Source: JAVDCA01 sp963819385 (GTDB lineage: Bacteria; Pseudomonadota; Alphaproteobacteria; Rhizobiales; Xanthobacteraceae). From it: a DNA stretch of 64,000 nt. Where the stretch lies: positions 806,001 to 870,000 of the forward strand of contig CAWFVV010000003.1 of NCBI GenBank assembly GCA_963819385.1, written 5' to 3'. The notes under the pieces are model-generated. The model did no database searches and was not told the DNA's origin. It worked only from the letters and a program-made list of their open reading frames with translations. Of this stretch, positions 57,699 through 64,000 are shown in pieces. The stretch's first letter is position 1. Every line of letters starts with the position of its first letter. Both the position numbers and the translations under genes were made by a program.

Positions 57699-57763
57699 CC
57701 CGGATGAGCGAAGCGACATCCGGGAACACCGTCCCCGCATGTCGCTGCGCTCATGCGGGCTAC
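57696..57763. repeat. GTAGCCCGGATG...CATGCGGGCTAC inverted repeat
   Basis: A relative of 54511-54581 with internal GAGCGAAGCGACAT / ATGTCGCTGCGCTC. The phosphatase stop codon is its second to fourth base. Confidence 0.7.
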
Positions 57764-57835
57764 GGACCGCGGTTGTGGCGGCACACGCCATCCGCTACGT
57801 TCCGCGCGATCCCACCTTGAGACCAGCACCAATCG

Positions 57836-58459
57836 ATGATCGGCCGCCCCAAGATCGTGCTTGCCTCCGGCTCGCCGCGCCGCCTCGCCTTGCTCAACCA
57901 AGCCGGCATCGAGCCCGACGCGCTGCGGCCCGCGGATATCGACGAGACCCCGATCAAGGGCGAGTTGCCGCGCGCCTGCGCCAACCGGCTGGCGCGCGCG
58001 AAGGCCGAGGCCGCGCTCGCGACCGTGCGCCTCGATGAGGATCTCAAAGGTTCCTACATCCTCGCGGCCGACACCGTGGTCGCGGTCGGCCGCCGCATCT
58101 TGCCCAAGGCCGAGCTGCTCGACGAGGCCTCGCAGTGCCTGCGCCTGCTGTCAGGCCGCAACCATCGGGTCTACTCGGCGATCTGCCTCGTCACGCCGAA
58201 GGAGGCGTTCCGCCAGCGGCTGGTCGAGACGCGCGTGCGCTTCAAGCGGCTCTCGCCGCAGGACATCGAGGGCTATCTGGCGTCGGGCGAATGGCGTGGC
58301 AAGGCCGGCGGCTACGCGGCGCAGGGCCTCGCCGGCAGCTTCATCGTCAAGCTGGTCGGCTCCTACAGCAACGTGGTCGGGCTGCCGCTCTACGAGACCT
58401 CCGCGCTGCTCGCGGGCGAGGGCTACCCGATCCATTTCGGCTGGCTCAACGCGGTGTGA
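57836..58459 (+). CDS. maf: Maf-family nucleotide pyrophosphatase
   Basis: A 207-residue Maf/Ham1-fold enzyme that hydrolyses noncanonical or pyrimidine nucleoside triphosphates. Motifs: IVLASGSPRRLALLNQAGIE, ELPRACANRLARAKAEAALA, YILAADTVVAVGRRILPK, RNHRVYSAICLVTP and KAGGYAAQGLAGSFIVKLVG with SYSNVVGLPLYE. The E. coli YhdE/YceF subgroup cannot be chosen with confidence. It follows the hisD block after a repeat. Confidence 0.95.
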   Translation: MIGRPKIVLASGSPRRLALLNQAGIEPDALRPADIDETPIKGELPRACANRLARAKAEAALATVRLDEDLKGSYILAADTVVAVGRRILPKAELLDEASQCLRLLSGRNHRVYSAICLVTPKEAFRQRLVETRVRFKRLSPQDIEGYLASGEWRGKAGGYAAQGLAGSFIVKLVGSYSNVVGLPLYETSALLAGEGYPIHFGWLNAV

Positions 58460-58465
58460 TCTTGC

Positions 58466-58598
58466 TTTCCCCTCCCCCGCTTGCGGGGGAGGGATACGCG
58501 CGAAAGCGCGCGGGAGGGGGCAAGTCGGCAGGCGTAGTGCTTGGGGCTTCCCCCTCCCCGCCCTCCCCCGCAAGCGGGGGAGGGGGACCAGCTTCAGA
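58466..58598. repeat. CCCTCCCCCGCTTGCGGGGGAGGG repeat block
   Basis: Two copies of the CCTCCCCCGC(T/A)(T/A)GCGGGGGAGG palindrome flank GCGCGAAAGCGCGCGGGAGGGGGC. Noncoding, between maf and the acyl-CoA ligase; its last bases lie 18 nt from the next start codon. Confidence 0.7.
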
Positions 58599-58615
58599 GT
58601 TCGCGGCGAACAAGC

Positions 58616-60122
58616 ATGAACATCGCCCTCTGGCTCCATCGCGCGGGACGCGCGCAAGGCGACCGGCCGGCGGTTGGCTACGGCGAGCGCGTGCTGCGGA
58701 CCTACGGCGAATTCGCCGGGCGCGCGGCGCGGATCGCGGGCGCGCTGCGCGAGCGCTGCGGGCTCGCGCCCGGCGACCGCGTCGTGATCGCGGCGAAGAA
58801 CGCGCCCGACTACCTCGACGTGCTCTACGGCATCTGGCACGCCGGGCTGGTCGCGGTGCCGGCGAATGCCAAGCTGCATGGCGCGGAGCTCGGCTACATC
58901 GTCGAGCAATCGGGCGCACGCGTCTGCTTCGCGTCGAGCGACGTCGAGGCCGCGCTCGCGCCGCATGCGCCGGCGACCCTCGAGCGGCTGATCACGATCG
59001 GCGGCGCGGATCACGAGTTGCTTCTCGCCGCGTCCGCGATCGACGTCGTGCCGCGCGCGCCCGACGATCTCGCCTGGCTGTTTTACACCTCGGGCACCAC
59101 CGGCCGGCCCAAGGGCGCGATGCTCACCCACCGCAACCTCGCGCGCGTGAGCCAGAGCTACGCGGCCGAGGTCGACCCGGTCGCGCCCGGCGATGCGCTG
59201 CTGCACGCGGCGCCGATGAGCCATGGCTCCGGCCTCTACATCATGGCGCAGGTGATGCGGCTTGCGGTCAACGTGGTGCCGGAGTTGGGCGCGTTCGAGC
59301 CGGACGAGGTGTTTCGCCTGTTCGACGCCTGGCGGCGCGCCTCGATGTTCGCGGCGCCCACCATGGTGAAGCGCCTCGTCGCGCACGGCGGCGACTGTAA
59401 CACCGAGAACATCCGCGCCATCATTTGGGGCGGCGCGCCGATGTATGTCGAGGACGCGCGTGCGGCGCTCGACCGTTTCGGGCCGCGGCTCGTGCAGATC
59501 TATGGGCTCGGCGAGAGCCCGATGACGATCACGACCCTGTCGCGCGAAGACATCGCCGACCGCGGCCATCCGCGCTGGCTCGCGCGGCTCGGCTCGGCCG
59601 GGCGGCCGTTTGCGGGCGTCGACGTCATGGTGGCGGACGCGCGACGACCGGCCGCTGCCGGACGGCGAAAGCGGCGAGATCCTGTGCCGCGGCGACGTCG
59701 TGATGGCGGGCTACTGGAAGAACGAGCAGGCGAGCGCCGCGACCTTGCGCGGCGGCTGGCTGCACACCGGCGACATCGGCGCGTTCGATGCCGATGGCTA
59801 CCTGACCCTGAAGGACCGCGCCAACGACCTGATCATCTCGGGCGGCTCCAACATCTATCCGCGCGAGGTCGAGGAGGTGCTGCTCCGGCACGCCGGCGTG
59901 CGCGAGGTCTCGGTGATCGGCCGGCCCGACCCGGAATGGGGCGAGACGGTGGTCGCCTACGTGGTGGGCGCGGCCGACCGCGCCGCGCTCGATGCGCTCT
60001 GCCTCGACCACATCGCCCGCTTCAAGCGGCCGAAGGACTACGTCTTCGTCGACGCGCTGCCGAAGAACAACTACGGAAAGATCCTCAAGACCGAATTGCG
60101 CCGGATGGACGCGAAGAGGTAG
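58616..60122 (+). pseudogene. Acyl-CoA synthetase (AMP-dependent ligase), frameshifted
   Basis: A class I adenylate-forming enzyme that activates a carboxylic acid to its CoA thioester through an acyl-AMP. The first frame (from 58616) has WLFYTSGTTGRPKGAMLTH (P-loop A3), IIWGGAPMYVEDA and QIYGLGESPMTIT (A5), up to GVDVMVADA near 59640. The second frame continues DDRPLPDGESGEILCRGDVV, WLHTGDIGAFDADGYLTLKD (A7), RANDLIISGGSNIYPREVEE (A8) and the A10 Lys in KNNYGKILK. Removing one base near 59639-59642 joins them as MVADADDRPLP, about 501 residues. Sequence error or decay. The substrate is not determinable. Confidence 0.85.
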
Positions 60123-60244
60123 CGCGAACAGGCACTGCGCCAGCGCTCCCTCTCCCCGCAGGGGAGAGGGAAGAAGGTCCGTTCCATGCTCCCGCTATGT
60201 GCTCTAAAATGCCTCTCGGGCGACGCTGCTGCAGGACCGCTTTC

Positions 60245-61252
60245 GTGATCGATCGCCGCCGTTATCTTCAACTGGCCAGCGCCGCCGCGCTGGCGCCGGC
60301 GTTCGGCGCGTCGGCGCGCGCGCAACCGATCATCTACCCGGATCATCCGGTCTATCTCGTCGTGCCGTTCGCGCCGTCGACCCTCGTCGACGAGATCGGC
60401 CGCGTGCTGGCGGCCCGCCTCACCGACATGTGGGGCGAGAAGGTCGTGATCGAGAACCGCAAGGGCGCGAACGGCGACATCGCGGCCGAGGCCGTCACCC
60501 GCGCGGCGCCGGACGCCTACACGTTGCTGCTCGCCTCGATCGGCTTCGCGATCAACGGGTTCCTGTCGCACAAGAAGGAATACGACCCGGTGGCGGATTT
60601 CGCGCCGGTGTCGCTCATGTGCAGCTATCCGCATCTCATGACGGTGCCGGACTCGTCGCCGGCGCGCACCGTGCAGGAGTTCATCGCCTACGCCAGGGAA
60701 TTTCCGCGCCGCCTCACCTTCGCGTCGTCGTCGCTCGGGACCTCGTCGTACCTCGCCGGAGAGCTCATGAAGCGGATGGCGCGGATCGACATGACGCACG
60801 TGCCCTATCCGGGGCCGGGGCTCGCCTTCAACGACGTGATGGCGGGCCGGGTCGACGTGATGTTTCCGTCCGCGAGCGTTGCCCTGCCGCTGGTGCGCAG
60901 CGGCAAGCTGCGCGCGCTCGCGGTCACGTCGGCGACGCGCGCGCCGTGGGCGCCCGATCTTCCGACCGTCGCCGAATCGGGCCTGCCGGGCTTCGAGGTC
61001 GCGTCGTGGTACGCGCTGCTCGCGCCGGCGCGCACGCCGCCCGAGATCGCCGCCAAGATCAGCGCCGACGTCGCGCAGGTGGTCCGCGCGCCGGAATTCG
61101 CCGAGCAGCTCGACAAGATCGCCCTCACGGCGGCGGGTGTCGCCGTCATGCCGGTCGGCTCCAGCCCCGAGGAGCTCGGGCATTATCTCAAGGCCGAGGT
61201 CGACAAATGGGGCCCGGTGATCACCGACGCGCAGACCAAGGCGAACGAGTGA
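60245..61252 (+). CDS. TctC-type periplasmic solute-binding protein (Bug family)
   Basis: A 335-residue tripartite tricarboxylate transporter receptor. A GTG start at 60245 gives a Tat-like N-terminus (VIDRRRYLQLASAAALAP, cleavage near ARA-Q); ATGs at 60197 or 60209 are possible. Family parts: PVYLVVPFAPSTLVDEIGRV, VVIENRKGANGDIAAEAVTR, LLLASIGFAINGFL, LMTVPDSSPARTVQEFIAYA, ASSSLGTSSYLAGELMKRMA, VPYPGPGLAFNDVMAGRVDV. The usual PFPPGG binding turn is PFAPST. No TctA/TctB genes are adjacent, so it is an orphan Bug protein beside an acyl-CoA ligase, suggesting uptake and activation of a carboxylate. Confidence 0.9.
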   Translation: MIDRRRYLQLASAAALAPAFGASARAQPIIYPDHPVYLVVPFAPSTLVDEIGRVLAARLTDMWGEKVVIENRKGANGDIAAEAVTRAAPDAYTLLLASIGFAINGFLSHKKEYDPVADFAPVSLMCSYPHLMTVPDSSPARTVQEFIAYAREFPRRLTFASSSLGTSSYLAGELMKRMARIDMTHVPYPGPGLAFNDVMAGRVDVMFPSASVALPLVRSGKLRALAVTSATRAPWAPDLPTVAESGLPGFEVASWYALLAPARTPPEIAAKISADVAQVVRAPEFAEQLDKIALTAAGVAVMPVGSSPEELGHYLKAEVDKWGPVITDAQTKANE

Positions 61253-61254
61253 TT

Positions 61255-61449
61255 CCGTCACCCTGAGGCGGCCGCCGAACGCGGCCCTCGAAGGGCGACG
61301 GCCGCTGCGGTGCTGCTTGCGCGCTTGCCGAACTACCGCGGCCGATCATCCACGCGATCTCGGGTCTACCCGAGATCGCCATTATTGATGCTCAGGTCGG
61401 CTACAGCCGACCTGAGAGGGCTCGCTGCGCTCGCGCCTCAGGATGACGG
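61255..61449. repeat. CCGTCACCCTGAGG...CCTCAGGATGACGG repeat, copy 3
   Basis: The longest copy, with an inner GATCTCGGGT-CTACCCGAGATC palindrome and AGGTCGGCT-ACAGCCGACCT. Relatives are at 42161 and 55185. It fills the gap between the TctC gene and yacG. Confidence 0.8.
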
Positions 61450-61487
61450 GTCTCGCGCGTGAAGATCAGGTTTCCTAAATAGCGTTC

Positions 61488-61679
61488 ATGTCCGAGCAAC
61501 CCACCCCGACCAAACTCTGCCCGATCTGCGGCAAGCCGGCCGATCCGCGCGCGCGCCCGTTCTGCTCGCGGCGCTGCGCCGACGTCGACCTGCATCGCTG
61601 GTTCAGCGGCGCCTATGCGGTGCCGGCGGTGGAGAACGACGAGCTCGATGACGGCGCCGGCGACGACGCCGAGCGCTGA
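61488..61679 (+). CDS. yacG: DNA gyrase inhibitor YacG
   Basis: A 63-residue zinc protein that binds GyrB and inhibits gyrase in E. coli. The C-P-x-C-G and F-C-S-x-x-C zinc ligands are present in KLCPICGKPAD and RPFCSRRCADVDLHRWFSG, with an acidic C-terminus (ENDELDDGAGDDAER). In rhizobia it normally closes the hisD-infA-maf-rng run and precedes tRNA-Phe, as it still does here after the ligase/TctC insertion. Confidence 0.95.
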   Translation: MSEQPTPTKLCPICGKPADPRARPFCSRRCADVDLHRWFSGAYAVPAVENDELDDGAGDDAER

Positions 61680-61701
61680 CCGCGCGGTCGCGACCACGCC
61701 A

Positions 61702-62337
61702 TCACGGGCACTCGGCGCCGCTGTCGATCCAGGCCTGGATGAGCGCGCCGGCAAGCTGCTGTGTGCCGGGCGCGGATTTACGGCCCTTGCCCGGGTCCCA
61801 GGCGTAGGCGACGAGCTCCTGATCCTTGGCGACGTGCTCGTGGAGCATCGCGAGATCGCGCCCGCCGTTGCGGCGCTTGTCCTTGAGCTGGCGGCAAATC
61901 TCGCCCGTGGTCTTGCCCTGCCATGCCATCGAGATCGGCGCGAGGCGCCAGTCCGGACGGCCCGGGATGCTGGCATAGCGCGCGACCGCGCCCGGATAGA
62001 GGTCGACCGTGCGGCTCATGTGGCAGGCCTGGCACGCCGCTCCCGGCGGGCCCGCATCGCTTGCGCCGCGCACGATCGGCGGCCGGTGCGGATGGTTGTC
62101 GTCGCCCTGGGTCGGATGATCGCCGGCCGGGTGGCAGTTCATGCAGCGCGGCGAGACGAATACCTTGGCGGCCTCGCCGAACAGCGCGCGCGAGCGCGCC
62201 GCGCGGTCGGCAATGTTCGCGAACGCCGCGGGCGGGCGCAGGCCGTTGACGGCGTCCGTTTGCGCGAGCGCCGCCATGGTGCCGAGCGCGGCGGCGACGA
62301 GAGCCGCGCCGGCGAGAGGTGTGAGCCTGAGCCGCAT
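61702..62337 (-). CDS. Secreted dihaem cytochrome c-like protein
   Basis: A 211-residue periplasmic protein with a signal peptide (MRLRLTPLAGAALVAAALG, cleavage near ALA-Q). Two CxxCH haem-binding motifs are present: VSPRCMNCHPAGDHPTQGD and GAACQACHMSRTVDLYPG. Between and after them are histidines and methionines that may be axial ligands. In databases the family is often labelled isoquinoline 1-oxidoreductase subunit, a name I consider unsupported without the partner gene; none is nearby. A role in periplasmic electron transfer is the safe statement. Confidence 0.85.
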   Translation of the reverse strand: MRLRLTPLAGAALVAAALGTMAALAQTDAVNGLRPPAAFANIADRAARSRALFGEAAKVFVSPRCMNCHPAGDHPTQGDDNHPHRPPIVRGASDAGPPGAACQACHMSRTVDLYPGAVARYASIPGRPDWRLAPISMAWQGKTTGEICRQLKDKRRNGGRDLAMLHEHVAKDQELVAYAWDPGKGRKSAPGTQQLAGALIQAWIDSGAECP

Positions 62338-62539
62338 GGTCTCGGGTTCCAATGTGTCCGCTCCGTCAACGCTCGATCTGCGTGAACGGTTCGCGGCCCG
62401 CTTTGGGGGGCACGCCGCCGGCAGCGATGCCGATGCCGAAATCCGCTGACCGCGTGGGCGCTTACGTGTTCCTGGACACGTCGGAGACGAGCCTCTATAA
62501 CCCCCGGCGCTCTCCTTGCCCCGCGTTCGCGGGGTCGGC

Positions 62540-62615
62540 GCCCAGGTAGCTCAGTTGGTAGAGCACGTGACTGAAAATCACGGTGTCGGTGGTTCGATCC
62601 CGCCCCTGGGCACCA
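62540..62615 (+). tRNA. tRNA-Phe (GAA anticodon)
   Basis: 76 nt including encoded CCA. The acceptor stem is GCCCAGG / CCTGGGC, the D arm has AGCTCAGTTGGTAGAGC, the anticodon stem-loop CGTGACTGAAAATCACG has GAA at the anticodon, and the T arm is GGTGGTTCGATCCCGCC. Its place after yacG is conserved in rhizobia. The minus-strand cytochrome gene lies on its left. Confidence 0.97.
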
Positions 62616-62755
62616 TCTTTTCGATCCAGGAGCTGTGCGAGGTTCGGCTTCTGTTCGTGTGTGCGGTCAAAATTGAAAGTCGATTGAGGGTCAATTTTGC
62701 GTGCCGATTTGTCACTCTCGCTTTTTGTCCTATAGACAGGCTGTTCAACCTATAG

Positions 62756-63196
62756 ATGAATGGGGACTTGGTGAAATGGACGGCGCTGCTGTCGATTGTG
62801 CCCACATTGTTGCTCGTTAGTTGTGCCACGACAGCCCCTTCATCCAAAGCTACCGGTGCGCACCCGGATTTGCCGACAAATTATCGTCAGCAAATCGCCG
62901 CGTTCATGCGAACCCAGATGTTTGCACAACGCGGCATCAGCGGAGCAGAAATCTCAGAACCGAACAGAACCTTTGCAGGCTTAATAAATGGCGGAGATCG
63001 AGATCTCGTCTGCGTTCGCATTGGTGGTTCTCTCGGCACTATCCGAGGCTACGTCTTCATTGACGGAAAGCTATCTGGGGACACAGGCGGGGTCGTCGGC
63101 CAATTGGGAGCGGGAGTTCTAACCGTACGCATGGCGTGTGGTGAGAACCCAAACTTTAAACCATACCCCGAAGCCGACTATCAACCGCGAGGATGA
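62756..63196 (+). CDS. Small lipoprotein of unknown function, low GC
   Basis: A 146-residue protein with a lipoprotein signal, TALLSIVPTLLLVSCATTAP, where the lipobox V-S-C gives a lipid-modified Cys at about residue 23. The mature part has LPTNYRQQIAAFMRTQMFAQ, GISGAEISEPNRTFAGLING and RDLVCVRIGGSLGTIRGYVF, a mixed alpha/beta domain. I do not recognise the family beyond a resemblance to small rhizobial lipoproteins. Base composition is clearly lower in GC than the neighbours, and the gene lies directly downstream of tRNA-Phe, so acquisition by transfer is possible. Confidence 0.7.
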   Translation: MNGDLVKWTALLSIVPTLLLVSCATTAPSSKATGAHPDLPTNYRQQIAAFMRTQMFAQRGISGAEISEPNRTFAGLINGGDRDLVCVRIGGSLGTIRGYVFIDGKLSGDTGGVVGQLGAGVLTVRMACGENPNFKPYPEADYQPRG

Positions 63197-63425
63197 TTTT
63201 CAAACGTAAAAGCCGCTGCGCGGTCCCGAAGCGGTGGCGAAAGAATGCGTCGAAGAGTTCTTGAGCACGAAATTCGACGGCGGTCGCCATCAAAAGCGCG
63301 TCGATAAGCTGGGTCCCTGTTAAGACTGCAGAGTTCGAGTGCGGCAGCCTGTCCCTGGACTTGCCGAAGGCAAGACCCGAGGGCTCAATCCGGGCACTCG
63401 CTGGCCTTACCAAGGCGGGATTGTT

Positions 63426-64000
63426 TCACTTCACCCCATAACCCGCATATTCGGTCGCGATGTCGGCCTTGATCGCCTTGGCGGCCGCGATGTCGGCCTC
63501 GCCGCCCGCCGTGTCGCCGCTCCTGCGCTTGGCGAGGCCGCGCGCGTAAAGCGAGCCGGCGTCCTTTGGGTTCATCGCGATCGCCGCACTGAAGTCCGCG
63601 ATGGCGCGGTCGAACGCGCCGAGCTTGAACTGCACCGCGCCGCGGGTGTTGATCGTGTTGGCCCGGTTGGCGGGGGAAAGGCGCAGCAACTCGGTGCAGT
63701 CGGCGAGCGCCTGATCGAGGTCGCGGTCCATGAGGAAGCGGGCCCAGCAGCGGTTGTTGTAGGCATCGGCGTTTTTTGGATCGAGCCGGATCGCCTCGTT
63801 CAAGTCGGGGATGGCGCGTTCGTGGTCGCCCTTGTCGTTGTACGCGTTGCCCCGGTTGCTGTAGGTGTTGGCCTTCGGATCGAGCCGGATCGCTTCGTTG
63901 AAATCGGCGATGGCGCGGTCGTAGTCGCCCTTGTTGGCGTAGGCGATGCCCCGGCTGTCGTAGGCAGCGGCAAGCCTGGGCGGCGTTTCCCGGCCGGATT
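63426..64000 (-). CDS. TPR-repeat protein, 5' end beyond the window
   Basis: The frame is open to the window edge, so the first residues are missing; at least 190 are present. It contains four or more tetratricopeptide repeats: AYANKGDYDRAIADFNEAIR, NTYSNRGNAYNDKGDHERAI, ADAYNNRCWARFLMDRDLDQ and TRGAVQFKLGAFDRAIADFS. Each ends in the LDPK- or NPKD-type turn. The last 30 residues (RSGDTAGGEADIAAAKAI) close the array. TPR proteins scaffold protein contacts; partners are unknown. No sign of whether it is secreted, as the N-terminus is absent. Confidence 0.88.
   Translation of the reverse strand, partial: SGRETPPRLAAAYDSRGIAYANKGDYDRAIADFNEAIRLDPKANTYSNRGNAYNDKGDHERAIPDLNEAIRLDPKNADAYNNRCWARFLMDRDLDQALADCTELLRLSPANRANTINTRGAVQFKLGAFDRAIADFSAAIAMNPKDAGSLYARGLAKRRSGDTAGGEADIAAAKAIKADIATEYAGYGVK

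Noticed and set aside
58466..58598. Repeated GC palindromes considered as a CRISPR array
   Set aside because: Only two units, palindromic, without regular unique spacers or cas genes.

Overview
The window is a GC-rich chromosomal segment from an alphaproteobacterium of the order Hyphomicrobiales (Rhizobiales), probably close to the Bradyrhizobiaceae/Xanthobacteraceae. The evidence is the Porin_2-type porin, Omp25-like barrels, several DUF families typical of this order (2093, 3551, 4170, 2948, 6101, UPF0262), and conserved gene blocks: pmbA-cysQ-DUF4170-DUF374-waaA-lpxK, uvrC-pgsA-moaD-moaE, a PetP/PetR-like marR-ompR-kinase block, lgt-ndufaf7-pgeF, L25-pth-ychF and DUF2948-hisD-UPF0262-LMWPTP-maf. 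The intergenic palindromic repeats are also of a kind common in this order. No phage, IS element, CRISPR array or plasmid gene was seen.

Bases 1-8.2 kb are the accessory-looking part. An ECF sigma factor and its membrane anti-sigma factor (4990-6434) sit among a porin and about eight small secreted proteins. Eight promoter-like sites of the form GGAAT(T/A)xx - 14/15 nt - GTC(T/C)(C/T)x precede the sigma gene itself and seven of the small genes, on both strands. This looks like a compact ECF regulon. Five of the small proteins share a D-(F/R)-Q C-terminal motif and two are DUF3551 proteins. Debris of an LLM flavin oxidoreductase gene lies in the same region.

9-20 kb: LLM oxidoreductase, xseA, an OsmC peroxidase, two secreted proteins, then the late lipid A block (lpxK, waaA, DUF374, DUF4170) with cysQ-like and pmbA. 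20-31 kb: a TetR regulator divergent from a large autotransporter with paired operators between them, ubiA, rsmE, an RNase T2, rlmJ, a cold-shock protein, a GST and two small outer-membrane barrels. 32-46 kb: an SDR, uvrC, pgsA, moaD/E, ilvE, a MarR/OmpR/kinase block, ogt, a TetR regulator, proC, ybjN, prs. 46-64 kb: pgeF, ndufaf7, lgt, ubiK, L25, pth, ychF, two MaoC hydratases, the hisD block, maf, an acyl-CoA ligase and TctC protein, yacG, a dihaem cytochrome, tRNA-Phe, a lower-GC lipoprotein and a TPR protein running off the edge.

Eight genes, including normally essential lpxK, lgt and the repair gene uvrC, are interrupted by a single-base indel (seven +1, one -1). Because these hit housekeeping genes and are mostly one-base insertions, sequence or assembly error is the simplest reading. 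I give whole-gene coordinates spanning the break and mark each one.
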